From an uncultured Eubacterium sp. (GTDB taxonomy: Bacteria > Bacillota > Clostridia > Lachnospirales > Lachnospiraceae), in NCBI GenBank assembly GCA_900551945.1, contig URYE01000007.1, forward strand, positions 1 through 59,876: 59,876 nucleotides of DNA, written 5' to 3'. A program made the position numbers and the translations under genes. The notes under the pieces are model-generated. The model saw nothing but the letters and a program-made list of their open reading frames with translations, was not told the DNA's origin and searched no databases. Positions 9,012 to 19,178 of the stretch are shown in pieces (position 1 is the first letter of the stretch; every line of letters starts with the position of its first letter).

Positions 9012-12000
9012 TTATGCCCCATATACATTAGCTATTTGTATCCCATTTAAGAAAAAAATTAAATTTTTATTAGCCTGGTCGTAGGCCAGTTTTATGGATT
9101 GCCCCGGTGCTGTTAAAGCAACGGCACATTGTCCGTAACGACTTGTAGTTACATAAAATTCTCCATTGGCATTAGTTACGCCATTAAAATTAGCGCTTCC
9201 GTTAAAATATGCACTTCCGTTAGAATAAACGTTTCCTTCGTGACCAACACAAAACGCATATCTATCGGTATTTTTAATTAATGCTCCAGCGTGTAAAGCC
9301 CAACCGCCTGTAGAGTTAATGCCTACTGTTCCACTGGTGGCGTTTATGCCAGTAGATGTTATATTAAACCCGCCGATTTTTCCCGTTGTACAAGTTAAGT
9401 TGCCTTCTTTTGTCATGCTTGTACCTGTGCTGGTCCAAGACAGGCGGTTAGCTGTTAATTTTATTTCGTCCGCAGAAGCATTAAGCATACTAACAATTTT
9501 GTTATTATCTGTTTTATCTATTTTTAACTCCAAGCTGGCTTTAGTTGCCATGTCCTCTTGTGCCGGAGTCCAGTCGGTTGCTTTTGTTCCCTTTTCCAAC
9601 TTAAATTTAATGTTAGTAGTGTCTATTATTGCTGCATCACTCTCTAATGCAACTACCGCATTAAAATATTTTGCATTAGTTGGTGTTGTAAATGTTTTCG
9701 GAAATGTCTTATACCAGTCGGGACTGCTTATATATTTATAATTTGAATCATAAAAAAATAAAATTATTTTCCCAGTTCCATATTTAGATAATATATATTT
9801 AGCTCCCCCCTGAATTGCCCTTGCACTCTTTGTTCTCAACCTTGTAGTCGAATCTGTTCTCGTACCGGCGGATATAGTTCCACGCTCCCAGTAAGACATA
9901 TCCATTGGAATGTAGTTTCTGCCGCCTATCTGCATGTCATTAAAATCTGCTTTAGTGGTATATGTAGCAGCAACCGACTGCGTAATGCTGCCTGCTTTCT
10001 GATCAATTGCCGAGTTCATGGATTGGGTTGTCGCATACTTATTTAATGTGCTTTTTGTTGCGTATGTATTACTTACAGTCGTCTTATAGCCGTTAAGGTC
10101 TGCCTGTAGGTTTGTAACTGTGTCCTTAATTTTCGTGACTGTACTGCCGTCCGCTTTCTGACTTATACTGGTCGTATTGCTGTTTACAGTTGCCGTAAGT
10201 TTTGATAATGTCTGATTAAGGCTTGTATAATTAGTACTTAATGTCTTAGTGCTGCTTTCAAGTGATGATATTGAACTGTCCACATCTTCCGGTGCGGGTG
10301 TCCAGTCGGTGGCTTTGTTTCCTTTTTCAAGCTTTGGAAAAGCTATATATACTGATACTCTCGTATCTTTCCAGCTTGTACCTCCGCCAAAATAAAAACG
10401 GTTATTAGTATCTGCATCTTTTACATTTAATGTATAAGTATAATATTTCCATGAGGTTGTTAATGCTGCCGTTCCGAATGGTTTATTCCCACCCTCATGT
10501 ACTTTTAAATTAAATGCTTTGTCTGCTTTAGCCCAGAAAGAGACAGTATAATATCCATTTTCTTTTAATACGTTGTAGATTACCCTGTAACTGTCCGTTG
10601 CAGATGTTCCTTTTAATTTTACCGCTTTTTTGCCGCCGAGAGGGTCGGCTTCTCCGGTTGTTATGGTCGTAGTTCCCTGCCAGCCTGCTCCCGTTAGTAT
10701 TGTAGAACCAGGTAACAGATTTCTCCCGCCAATCTCCAGCCCTGTTACTGCTGTTGTTATATCCTGCTGCCATATCTTAGAGCTTATATTGCCCTGAATG
10801 GCTGTTAATTGTGTACCTTGAGCTGTTACCTTTTCTGTTACTGTCTTAAGATTAGTTTCTAAAGTATTGGCTTTACTTAACGCAGTACTTACATTTGTCG
10901 TAAGATTTTTAAAACTTACATCTAACGTCTGCTTATCTGTATCAACATAGATTTTAGAGGCGTTTAATGTACTGCTTCCATCTGAATTGATGGTGGTTAT
11001 CAGAGAGGCTATATCTATCTTCTTACCGCTTATGTTGGCGGTGTCGCTTATCATGTCATTACGGATTACTGCTTTCTTAATTCCGTCCGCCTGCACACCA
11101 TACAGAGGGTCAAACATCAGCTTACCGCTCTTATCCCATATGTAGATGTTATAATCACCGGCGGCATCCCTGCCAATCTGAACCCTTGCAGTCTTATTAT
11201 TATCCCTTATCTGTATTGTGTTATCCGATATGTCCAGATTACCGCTCTTACTTACTATATCCACGAGATTTGTATACAGCTTACCTGACATTATCTTGTC
11301 AGCACTTATATCCTTAATCATGGCTGATTTAATCTGTGCATCTCCGATAAGCCCTACCACCGTGTTAGAAAACTCTGTTGTAAGACTTTTACCTGTGGCA
11401 GTTCCGAACATCAGTGTATTAATGTCTGCAACGCTGGATTTAAGGCTTAATATGTCGGCACTGCCGGCTGTCAGAGCGTTAGCTTTCAGTGTATTTATTT
11501 CTGCCGTTGCCGCTTTAAGGTCCGCTATTTTAGCATATTTAATATCTGCTGTCGCTGCTGTAAGTGCTGTTGTTTCAAGACTGCCTATTCTTGCATTGGC
11601 AGCGTTTAATGTCTCTGTTACATTAAGGATCCTTGCATTTACTTTATCAAAACTTGCACTATTAGCAATAACTTCATCCAACTGTAAAATCTTACTGGCT
11701 GGAATACTGTCTATTGCATCACCGTCTATTGTTCCATTATCGGTGGTAATATTATCCACTGTATCCGATGTATCATCATACTTCTGTGTAAGCTCCTCAA
11801 AGCTTAACTTAGTATTAGATATTTCACATGTGTTATTTTCAGGACTGTCAGGATATTCTACAAGTCTGACAATACGCTGCTTAATCCTTAAGCCTGTATA
11901 ATCATCTATTACAGTCACAACATCCCCAAGATGATACTCTAATAAGTTATATTCCTTACTTACCTTTGCAAGGTCTGTTACATCCACAGTATAAGATACT

Positions 12001-12749
12001 CTGGGCGTTGCCATGTCTTCCAGTTTGGCGGCCGCATCCTCTTTTAAATTATCAGCAACAGTGTAACGCTCATCTTTCCAATAATATGTTTTCTTTTTGC
12101 TGCTGTATGTGTAATTTTCCAGATACTTCTTACCACCATTTACAGCCTCTATGGTTAATCCATCTTTACCAATGGGAATTATCCTGGTGTAAAAGTCTGT
12201 TGTCTGTGCCTGCTTGCCAACAGACTTTAGATTTAACTGTGAACTAAAGTATACGCCCCTGTCTTCTCCACGTTTTTCTACAAATGTAATATTCTTATTA
12301 AGACTGTCTATAATCATCTCAACCCTGTATGTCTTTACAATCTGCTTAATAATGCCCCATGTATACACATTTGTTTTCTTAATGGTTCTCTTTTTAGATA
12401 AAACACACGTACTGGTCCATCCTGTTCCTGCAAGTGCAAGGTCTGCCGCCTGCTTTGCGGTCTGCTCTGTAGTGTAAAACGTCTCCCAGTGTGTACCCTC
12501 CAGCTCATCAATGTTTAATTGTGCTGTTATATCGTAACAGCTGCCATTAATGCTTATCTGTTTAATTACATACTCATCAGACTGTGTCTGTATGTAATTT
12601 TCCAGCATCATATCTTTAGGCATTGCTTTTATTGGTATAGAAAAAGAGAGGGTCCTGTCATCGAAATCCAGAACTCTCTCTATTTTTAAATCTTTATATG
12701 TGGTTACAGGCGGCATTACCTGCCGCTGTTGATTTAATAGTCTTAGCAT
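9012..12749 (-). CDS. Tail tip / prophage tail endopeptidase-like minor structural protein (1245 aa)
   Basis: N-terminal about 330 residues resemble the phage minor structural (Tal/Prophage_tail) domain: VTTYKDLKIERVLDFDDRTL, SYTVDVTDLAKVSKEYN, HLGDVVTVIDDYTGLRIKQR. Next comes a long Ala/Ser/Thr-rich coiled region, then two carbohydrate-binding-like modules, each opening IGGRN and closing KGxKATDWTPAxED (about 680-820 and 985-1085). A C-terminal Gly-rich beta region follows. It likely forms the tail-tip adhesin that binds the host surface. Two CRISPR spacers match relatives of this gene (9751-9785 and 11227-11261). Confidence 0.85.
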   Translation of the reverse strand: MLRLLNQQRQVMPPVTTYKDLKIERVLDFDDRTLSFSIPIKAMPKDMMLENYIQTQSDEYVIKQISINGSCYDITAQLNIDELEGTHWETFYTTEQTAKQAADLALAGTGWTSTCVLSKKRTIKKTNVYTWGIIKQIVKTYRVEMIIDSLNKNITFVEKRGEDRGVYFSSQLNLKSVGKQAQTTDFYTRIIPIGKDGLTIEAVNGGKKYLENYTYSSKKKTYYWKDERYTVADNLKEDAAAKLEDMATPRVSYTVDVTDLAKVSKEYNLLEYHLGDVVTVIDDYTGLRIKQRIVRLVEYPDSPENNTCEISNTKLSFEELTQKYDDTSDTVDNITTDNGTIDGDAIDSIPASKILQLDEVIANSASFDKVNARILNVTETLNAANARIGSLETTALTAATADIKYAKIADLKAATAEINTLKANALTAGSADILSLKSSVADINTLMFGTATGKSLTTEFSNTVVGLIGDAQIKSAMIKDISADKIMSGKLYTNLVDIVSKSGNLDISDNTIQIRDNNKTARVQIGRDAAGDYNIYIWDKSGKLMFDPLYGVQADGIKKAVIRNDMISDTANISGKKIDIASLITTINSDGSSTLNASKIYVDTDKQTLDVSFKNLTTNVSTALSKANTLETNLKTVTEKVTAQGTQLTAIQGNISSKIWQQDITTAVTGLEIGGRNLLPGSTILTGAGWQGTTTITTGEADPLGGKKAVKLKGTSATDSYRVIYNVLKENGYYTVSFWAKADKAFNLKVHEGGNKPFGTAALTTSWKYYTYTLNVKDADTNNRFYFGGGTSWKDTRVSVYIAFPKLEKGNKATDWTPAPEDVDSSISSLESSTKTLSTNYTSLNQTLSKLTATVNSNTTSISQKADGSTVTKIKDTVTNLQADLNGYKTTVSNTYATKSTLNKYATTQSMNSAIDQKAGSITQSVAATYTTKADFNDMQIGGRNYIPMDMSYWERGTISAGTRTDSTTRLRTKSARAIQGGAKYILSKYGTGKIILFFYDSNYKYISSPDWYKTFPKTFTTPTNAKYFNAVVALESDAAIIDTTNIKFKLEKGTKATDWTPAQEDMATKASLELKIDKTDNNKIVSMLNASADEIKLTANRLSWTSTGTSMTKEGNLTCTTGKIGGFNITSTGINATSGTVGINSTGGWALHAGALIKNTDRYAFCVGHEGNVYSNGSAYFNGSANFNGVTNANGEFYVTTSRYGQCAVALTAPGQSIKLAYDQANKNLIFFLNGIQIANVYGA

Positions 12750-12778
12750 TATACCGCCTTTCTATTGCAATATTATAT

Positions 12779-13189
12779 TTATTCTTCCAGCATAAATAGC
12801 AGTGCATTAACATCATCTACTGTAAGACTGTCGTACTGGTCAAACTCACATTTCTCTATTATATCCATCTTCACAGCACTTATATTAATCTCTGTGTCTG
12901 TGTTTAAAAGCTCCTTATATTTATCCCCAAATTCACTCTCTGCTTTTTTATCTGCAAATACAACTGTTCCTTTCTCTTCATTAATCACAATATTATTATC
13001 CTTGTCACGTTTAGCTGTTTCATCAATATATTTTAACCTCTGCTCCTCCAGTACCTGTAATTCATCCGCTAATACTTTCCTGTTTCTTGCTATTGCAAAT
13101 TGCAATGATGTCGGCAGATGTTTATCCCCCAATCGTTTCAGCTCTCTATCATATTCCTGTACTTCTCTTAACTTCAATTTAGTTATCAT
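12779..13189 (-). CDS. DUF1617-like phage tail protein (136 aa)
   Basis: Charged, helical protein: REVQEYDRELKRLGDKHLPT, SLQFAIARNRKVLADELQVL. LP-x-SLQFAIARN resembles the DUF1617 pattern of small proteins encoded near phage tail tips. Role unknown, possibly assembly. In the late operon between the tail-tip gene and the 87-aa gene. Confidence 0.6.
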   Translation of the reverse strand: MITKLKLREVQEYDRELKRLGDKHLPTSLQFAIARNRKVLADELQVLEEQRLKYIDETAKRDKDNNIVINEEKGTVVFADKKAESEFGDKYKELLNTDTEINISAVKMDIIEKCEFDQYDSLTVDDVNALLFMLEE

Positions 13190-13273
13190 AATTATTCCCT
13201 TCCGTTTCTGGTATTATTATTTTTTACCCTGTTATTTCCTGAATAAATCGCATTTTAAATTAACATTATATAA

Positions 13274-13537
13274 TCAGTCTTCCTTAAGACAAGCATCTAC
13301 ATAATCATTAAATTCTTTCATGTCTGCCCTGCACTCGTCCATATGTTCTATATACATAGTTGGATTAATAATACTCTGCTGCACAAATGGCAGATTTCTT
13401 ATAACTCCGTTTTCTTTTTCAATGTTTGCACTGAATGTTATGACCGTGCTGTTATTGCCTGATGTATCCGCAATAACTGATGAACCATTAAGCTGTTTAA
13501 TAACTACTGTACTCGTTGTTGTATTCTTTTCTAACAT
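13274..13537 (-). CDS. Hypothetical tail-region protein (87 aa)
   Basis: Begins MLEKNTTTSTVVIKQLNGSS with Thr/Ser-rich beta-like sequence, then an acidic end (ECRADMKEFNDYVDACLKED). Good RBS (GGAGTGATTA) before the ATG. Lies just downstream of the distal-tail gene. No family recognised. Confidence 0.65.
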   Translation of the reverse strand: MLEKNTTTSTVVIKQLNGSSVIADTSGNNSTVITFSANIEKENGVIRNLPFVQQSIINPTMYIEHMDECRADMKEFNDYVDACLKED

Positions 13538-13552
13538 AATTAATCACTCCTT

Positions 13553-14239
13553 CTATAAATATCTTGGTTTATATGTAAGTGTGCATGTACATGCACTGCT
13601 TAACCTGATTGTATTAGTTCCCGGTCTTATTACCGGGAACTCCCAGATGTCAGTTCTGCCAAATATATTATTACCATTTTCTTCAATGGTGCATTTTTCC
13701 CCATCTATAACTACAGGAGTATTTATGGCTATATTCTGCACTGTTATAGGCTTTTGTGTTAAGCCTGTTATTGTTAAGCTGTTAAGTCCTATGTTACTTG
13801 TAATTTTTAATATTGCTGGAGATATTGCTGTAGCTACGTTATTAATTGTAATAGTGTCACTAAATTGATATTGCTTTGCTTCAGCATATTCATAACCATA
13901 TAGTGTAGTACTCAGCACTTTAAATTTTTTACAACTTGTTTTTACTGTTGGTGTGTCTGCAATGCAACAATAATAATGTTCGTATCCATCAAATTTATAC
14001 GTTGCTTGTTTGCTCATTAATTTTATAATGTTGCTTACATTATTATTAATTGTATCTTTATCACTTCCCTTTACCGCAAACTCTAACACTATTTTTTTAA
14101 GTGTGGCATTTTTATTAAATACTATTGGTGTTATAAAATTACTTTCCCATAGGCTCTCTGTGTTAAAAGTAGATGGCTGTATATTTATGCTGCATTGCTT
14201 GCCATTATATTGTGTTATATCTATGTTATTTATCTTCAC
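13553..14239 (-). CDS. Distal tail (Dit)-like protein (228 aa)
   Basis: N-terminal about 115 residues look like the Dit/phage tail domain: MKINNIDITQYNGKQ, LEFAVKGSDKDTINNNVSNI, YYCCIADTPTVK. The C-terminal beta half ends in WEFPVIRPGTNTIRLSS-type sequence, as in Dit galectin-like domains. Starts 4 bp inside the tape-measure stop (ATGA), so translation is coupled. Position between tape measure and tail tip is canonical for Dit, the hub joining tube and tip. Confidence 0.8.
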   Translation of the reverse strand: MKINNIDITQYNGKQCSINIQPSTFNTESLWESNFITPIVFNKNATLKKIVLEFAVKGSDKDTINNNVSNIIKLMSKQATYKFDGYEHYYCCIADTPTVKTSCKKFKVLSTTLYGYEYAEAKQYQFSDTITINNVATAISPAILKITSNIGLNSLTITGLTQKPITVQNIAINTPVVIDGEKCTIEENGNNIFGRTDIWEFPVIRPGTNTIRLSSACTCTLTYKPRYL

Positions 14240-17200
14240 CTATATAACCCCCTATTAAAAGCCATATTATTGCTTACAGTTTGCGTTATACTTCTACCGT
14301 CTAACTGTATATTACCGAACTGTGGAAAATACTGCTCCGCTAATTCACACAACCTATCTAGCTTATCACTGTTAAAAACCATTGTTGTAGTTCCAACAGT
14401 GTTAGGACTTATATCAACTTGCATTTCATTAGCTAACCCTCTTATTTGGTCTGTTACTTTATATTTATTATTTTTTATCCCCTTTGCAAGTCCGTCCATA
14501 AAGTCTGGCATCCAACTTTCATATGTTGTAAGTGGTCCTTCATCAGGGACAGAGAAATGTAAAATTGCGTGTATTATATCAGCTATACCACTAGACTCTT
14601 GCCTAATAAGCTCTCTTTTAGAACGTATTCCACTAGCAAGACCATCTCCAAAATCTGCGCCCCATACGTGCGCTCGTGCTGGAAGACCATCTATATATGC
14701 GTTAGCACCTTCCATAGCATTTTGAGCCGCCTGTGTCACATCTCCTTCTTTAGAAGATATTCCATTTGCCGTTTCCTGCGCTATCCCACGACCACTTGCG
14801 GCAAAATCTATGGCTTCCATTGTAGTTTTAGAGTTCATAACCATATCAAAAGTTGCATTTGTCATCATTGGCGTTGTATTTATTATTCCCATTGTTGCAG
14901 CATTACCAGCATTTGTTGTTGCTTGCTCTGCGTGTGGAGCAAGTTTATCTAATTCTGCTTTTGCAAGTTCTACCATTTCCTGTTGGTTATTAACCATATC
15001 TTGTGTTATACCAGGGGCATTATTATCTATAGCTTCTTGCATGGCATTAAGAGTATTTTCCATATTAGTAACCTGGTTCTCAAGGCTTTCTTTCGTACCA
15101 TTTTCAGCCGTTATAAAATGGTTAGTCATACGATTTATGGCATCTTGCACCTTTTCAGCATTTCCACTCGTAGAAGCAGAAATCAATTCATTATAATTGC
15201 TTATCTCTGATGCGTAACCACTGTAAACATCTTGAGCTTCATTAAGTTTTTCATTCTGCTGTTTAAGATTGCTTTCCAATCTTTCAATCTCATCTCTAGC
15301 ATCTGCAATCGCTTCTTGATACTCTTGCATACCACCAGTACCATCTGCCATTGCCTTATTATAGCCTGCCAAAGCTTCATCTTCTTTTTTATGCTGTTCT
15401 GCCAATTGTTGTTCCGTTTCCTTTACATCTTTTTGTATGTTAGCAAGATTTGTAAAGGCTTCTGTTCTATTTTCAATGGCAGTTGTATAGGCTTGTTCAT
15501 TTGCATTTAGCAATGCTTCAGCTTGTTTAGACAGAATTACATCATCAATAGTTTTCTTCAAATCTTCGTAATTTTTAATTACACCATCTGTCATATCAAT
15601 TTCAATACCTAATGCTCTGCTCAATAGACCTGTTATTACCTCTGCTCTATCTTCGTAGCCTTCTTTTACTTGCCCGTTTTCATCAACAATACCGTCAAGC
15701 TCTTTGGAAAGCATTTTTAAGTTTGTATATTCTGCATTTATTCCTTTTACACTCTCATCTCTTTGCTGAATAGTCTTGTCATAGGCTTCTTTGCTTTTAT
15801 TTATGGCATCTATATGTTGTTGTTCTTCATCGGTGAGTTGCTTAACTGTTTCTGAGTTAGATTTTGTTGCTTTAGATAATGCAACTAATCCCGTTGTTAA
15901 TGCTGCCACTCCTGCAACTGCTATTACGACACCACCAAAAACTGGATTTGTAGCCATTAGGGTTGTAAGACCAGATACAACCGTTCCTATGCCCTTTATT
16001 GTCTTTATAACAGCAGATATACCTGTTGCCATTTTTCCTAATGCTATTACTGCTGGTCCTATAGCTATCACAATACCGCCAATAGTTACGATTGTACTTT
16101 TTTGCTCATCGTCTAAACTGTTAAATTTAGTAGTGGCTTTGTCTGCCACTTCCGCCATTTTGTTTATCTTAGGTGTTATGGCTGTTAAGATTGCTTGTCC
16201 TAGATTTATACCAGAATTTTTTACTTTGTTTAATGTATCATTAATGTTCTTGCTTGTAGTTCCAAGTTTGCCAAATGCTAAGTCTGTCGCACCTGTACAA
16301 CTCTGCATTTTTTCAAGCACTCCATTAAAACTTTCTGTGCTATCTCCTAACAATACAACACCAGCTTTCGCCGCCTCAGATGACGAAAACATATCAGATA
16401 GACTTTTATTATTCTCTTTCGCTGAGTCGTTTACTATCTCTAAAATCTCAGCTAACGTCTTGCCTTCGGCTGATAAATCTTTAAATGACTTTCCTGTTTT
16501 ATTTCTCAATATTCCATCTACAATAGAGCCACTCTTTCCCATTTCATTCAACATCGAATTAAGGTATGTAGTTGACTCTGCTGTTGCTATACCTTTAGCC
16601 GTTAAGATTGCATACGACGTAGCCAACTGGTCCATTTGTACATTATCGGCTTTAGCTGTTGGTATAACTTTACCCATTGCAGATGCTAACTCATTAACGG
16701 TGGTCTTTCCCAAATTCTGTGTATTAATTAAAAGGTCGGATATATTTGTTACTTTATCTGCTTCTAATCCATACGCATTAAGGGCAGTTGTAAGAATATC
16801 TGTAGCTGCTGCCGAGTCTGTAAAACCAGCTTTAGCCAACTTAGTAGCATTGCTTACAAAATTAACGGCATCTCCTGTCTTCTGTCCTGCTGATATAGCA
16901 TTGTATACGTTATCTGCTATATCCGTTGCCGCTATACCTGTTTTATTAGATAATTCTAATATAGAATTTTGCAAGTCATTTATAGGGACTTCTGTAGTAT
17001 CAGCAATAGTAGATACTTTTGCGATTGCATCTTCAAAGCTCATCGCCTGTTTAGTAGCTACTGTACCTGTAGCCACAACAGCAGAAGATACGACAGATAA
17101 TTTGTTGCCTAAGTTCTGTGTCTTTTCACCAATGTTATCAAATGTTTCAGCAACTCTATCAAGGTTAGGTGTAGCTTGTTTTACAGCCTTTAGCTGTTCT

Positions 17201-17865
17201 TCAAAACCCATTAACTCAACCTTTGCCTCATTCAAAGATGTCTTTAATTGCAAAGTTTTTTCGCTATTACTTCCATATTCCTTTGTAGACTCCTCTAATG
17301 CCCTTGTAAGTAATCCTACTTTATTCTGCTGTATTTCTATTTGTTTATTTAAAATAGTCTGTTTCTCGTTTAAAGCCTTTGCACTATTGGCGTTATCACC
17401 ATAGCGGCTTTGTAGCAATTTCATTTCCGAGCTTGCAGACTTCATCTGCGTTTCGTATTTTTTCTCACTTTCTGCAAGTCTATCTAGTGTTGGTGTATGT
17501 CGTTCCACCTGCGAATTAACATTCTTAAGCTCTTGCTCCATTTTTGTAAGCTGTGACTGTGCCTGGTATAAAGAATTTTTCCAATTAAGTGTTTTATTGC
17601 TATTTTCTCCATAGGCTTCAGAAGACTTTTGTACAGCCTGTTTAAGCTGTGCAATCTTATCCTTTTGCAATGCAATCTGTTCAGCCAACCCTTTTTGCTT
17701 TGCCTTTAATGCGTCTGTTCCATTACCATTGGCATTTAACTCATAAGTGGTTGCTTTAAGCTCAGATTTCATTACTTTCATTTGGTTGTTTATATCACTT
17801 ATAGCTTTTCTAAATTCCTTTTCACCTTCTGCTGCCAGTGTAATGCCTGTTTTTACTGTTGCCAT
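14236..17865 (-). CDS. Tape measure protein (1209 aa)
   Basis: Sets tail length. Long N-terminal coiled coil (MKVMKSELKATTYELNANGN and similar heptads, about 1-250). A TP901-type core follows: AISAGQKTGDAVNFVSNATK, AAATDILTTALNAYGLEAD, NELASAMGKVIPTAK, GIATAESTTYLNSML. Hydrophobic helices lie at about 590-670 (IVTIGGIVIAIGPAVIALGK, GVVIAVAGVAALTTGLVAL), then a second coiled-coil region. The C-terminal domain (IHAILHFSVPDEGPL) is typical. Largest minus-strand gene after the tail tip; coupled to Dit. Confidence 0.95.
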   Translation of the reverse strand: MATVKTGITLAAEGEKEFRKAISDINNQMKVMKSELKATTYELNANGNGTDALKAKQKGLAEQIALQKDKIAQLKQAVQKSSEAYGENSNKTLNWKNSLYQAQSQLTKMEQELKNVNSQVERHTPTLDRLAESEKKYETQMKSASSEMKLLQSRYGDNANSAKALNEKQTILNKQIEIQQNKVGLLTRALEESTKEYGSNSEKTLQLKTSLNEAKVELMGFEEQLKAVKQATPNLDRVAETFDNIGEKTQNLGNKLSVVSSAVVATGTVATKQAMSFEDAIAKVSTIADTTEVPINDLQNSILELSNKTGIAATDIADNVYNAISAGQKTGDAVNFVSNATKLAKAGFTDSAAATDILTTALNAYGLEADKVTNISDLLINTQNLGKTTVNELASAMGKVIPTAKADNVQMDQLATSYAILTAKGIATAESTTYLNSMLNEMGKSGSIVDGILRNKTGKSFKDLSAEGKTLAEILEIVNDSAKENNKSLSDMFSSSEAAKAGVVLLGDSTESFNGVLEKMQSCTGATDLAFGKLGTTSKNINDTLNKVKNSGINLGQAILTAITPKINKMAEVADKATTKFNSLDDEQKSTIVTIGGIVIAIGPAVIALGKMATGISAVIKTIKGIGTVVSGLTTLMATNPVFGGVVIAVAGVAALTTGLVALSKATKSNSETVKQLTDEEQQHIDAINKSKEAYDKTIQQRDESVKGINAEYTNLKMLSKELDGIVDENGQVKEGYEDRAEVITGLLSRALGIEIDMTDGVIKNYEDLKKTIDDVILSKQAEALLNANEQAYTTAIENRTEAFTNLANIQKDVKETEQQLAEQHKKEDEALAGYNKAMADGTGGMQEYQEAIADARDEIERLESNLKQQNEKLNEAQDVYSGYASEISNYNELISASTSGNAEKVQDAINRMTNHFITAENGTKESLENQVTNMENTLNAMQEAIDNNAPGITQDMVNNQQEMVELAKAELDKLAPHAEQATTNAGNAATMGIINTTPMMTNATFDMVMNSKTTMEAIDFAASGRGIAQETANGISSKEGDVTQAAQNAMEGANAYIDGLPARAHVWGADFGDGLASGIRSKRELIRQESSGIADIIHAILHFSVPDEGPLTTYESWMPDFMDGLAKGIKNNKYKVTDQIRGLANEMQVDISPNTVGTTTMVFNSDKLDRLCELAEQYFPQFGNIQLDGRSITQTVSNNMAFNRGLYR

Positions 17866-17886
17866 TTATCTCCTTTCCCTTACAAA

Positions 17887-18134
17887 CTAAAATGGTATTA
17901 CGTCGTCCATATTCGCTTCTCTGCCACTTGTTTCGTAAGTTATTTTATTTGCTGTTCTTAGCATTTCTACGTCAAACGTCTTTTTATAGGCTTCATATAG
18001 CCTAAAGAACTTCTTTAGGGACATATCACCAATTTGTTCTTCAGTAAAACCCAATCGACTCATACCTATATAAAATAACCATGCCACTAAGTCAAAGTCT
18101 TGTGACTCCTCCGACTCAATGTCATGGTCATTTA
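17887..18134 (-). CDS. Tail assembly chaperone, T part (made by -1 frameshift)
   Basis: Open in the -1 frame from the end of the 142-aa G gene: LNDHDIESEESQDFDL then VAWLFYIGMSRLGFTEEQIG and so on, ending MDDVIPF. The independent start available (GTG at 18087) would lose the acidic linker. The arrangement equals gpT of the gpG-gpGT chaperone pair that coats the tape measure during tail assembly; it lies directly before the tape-measure gene. Expected fusion about 224 residues. Confidence 0.8.
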
Positions 18135-18560
18135 GTTTTTTTGCTCTGGCACTCCATTGTTTATAACCTGTATAGCTAGGTTTGTAGCGTCAAGTGCTGT
18201 TATATTTATTTCTTCATTTTTTATGTATTCATCTTCTTTTAACCCAACCGACTTTCTATGTACATTCTTTTGTCGTATTCCTTCATTTATGCACATAACA
18301 AGGAAATCTACAGATGTTCGCCATATATCTGCTGTATCTTTAGAGTCTAGCTTTTCAAGAAAGACTTCAAAACCATTTTTGTTGTCCTGTGCATATTTAT
18401 TATCAAGTGCATCTATTACGTTAATATTAAATACAAGCAAGTATTTCTTCTTTTCTGTTACAGCCTTAACATCTACTACTTTCCCACTTTTGTTTTTAAT
18501 ATTTATAAATTTAGCTTTACTTAATTCTATCTGTTTAAATGTATCTATCATACTTAACAC
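18132..18560 (-). CDS. Tail assembly chaperone, G protein (142 aa)
   Basis: MLSMIDTFKQIELSKAKFIN onward, ending NNGVPEQKN. Located between the major tail protein and the tape-measure gene, the fixed position of gpG-like chaperones in siphophages. Its last codons contain the A-AAA-AAC slippery heptamer allowing a fraction of ribosomes to continue as G-T. CRISPR spacer 18 matches this gene at 32 of 37 positions (18343-18379). Confidence 0.85.
   Translation of the reverse strand: MLSMIDTFKQIELSKAKFINIKNKSGKVVDVKAVTEKKKYLLVFNINVIDALDNKYAQDNKNGFEVFLEKLDSKDTADIWRTSVDFLVMCINEGIRQKNVHRKSVGLKEDEYIKNEEINITALDATNLAIQVINNGVPEQKN
18135..18141 (-). promoter_or_regulatory. Programmed -1 frameshift site (A-AAA-AAC)
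   Basis: On the minus strand codons read CAA AAA AAC TAA; the X-XXY-YYZ heptamer A-AAA-AAC ends one codon before the G stop. Slipping one base back enters the frame of the T segment, open to 17887. This is a classic -1 frameshift signal and site. Confidence 0.88.
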
Positions 18561-18620
18561 CTTTAAAAAAAGGATTATTGAAATAATTTCAATAACCCTT
18601 TAAGCCCTTTATTTTTTTAT

Positions 18621-19178
18621 TTATGTTGCTATTCCTGCTTTTTTCTTTAACCAGGCTATTGCTTCAGCTTCTGTATCAACAATTGTTTCCATTTTTATAT
18701 CGCCTGTCTTAGCTTTCATTATTTTCCCTTCTAAACTAGGAGTATTGAATGACGTCTTTTCACCCTTTGTTTCTAATGTTTCATCTGGTTCTGAATACAT
18801 CATTTTGCACAACCATATAGCTCTAAATTTTTCTACTCCATTACGCTTTACCTTGCCATAAAAGCCATGTCCAACGTATGGCGCTACATCATTCTCATTA
18901 ACAACTAACTCATTGCTTTCCTTATTGTACTTATGTCCTAAAATTAAAGCCTGTACTTCATACGTTAAATCATTAATTCCTAGTGTTTCTGTACCACCTG
19001 TTATAGATGTATCAGCTTCATCTAGTGCGTCATCAGCATATAACTCTGCATCATTCTTAGTCCATTTTAAATCTACTTTAATGGCTTTAGCCATTACCAT
19101 ACCACTTTTATATGTTGGTGTTCCTGCACTTTCATCATATAGTGCCACCATCGGATATTTTAATCCTATTGCTGCCAT
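18621..19178 (-). CDS. Major tail protein, phi13 family (185 aa)
   Basis: Tail-tube subunit. MAAIGLKYPMVALYDESAGT, then LYADDALDEADTSITGGTET and GINDLTYEVQALILGHKYN are typical of the phi13-type major tail protein; KFRAIWLCKMMYSEPDETLE follows. Normal length. Overlaps the upstream gene stop by one base at 19178. Confidence 0.92.
   Translation of the reverse strand: MAAIGLKYPMVALYDESAGTPTYKSGMVMAKAIKVDLKWTKNDAELYADDALDEADTSITGGTETLGINDLTYEVQALILGHKYNKESNELVVNENDVAPYVGHGFYGKVKRNGVEKFRAIWLCKMMYSEPDETLETKGEKTSFNTPSLEGKIMKAKTGDIKMETIVDTEAEAIAWLKKKAGIAT

Noticed and set aside
11218..11901. 227-codon plus-strand frame
   Set aside because: Antisense to the tail-tip gene.
15791..17404. 537-codon plus-strand frame
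   Set aside because: Antisense to the tape-measure gene; arises from biased codon use (Ala/Thr-rich), no initiation signals.
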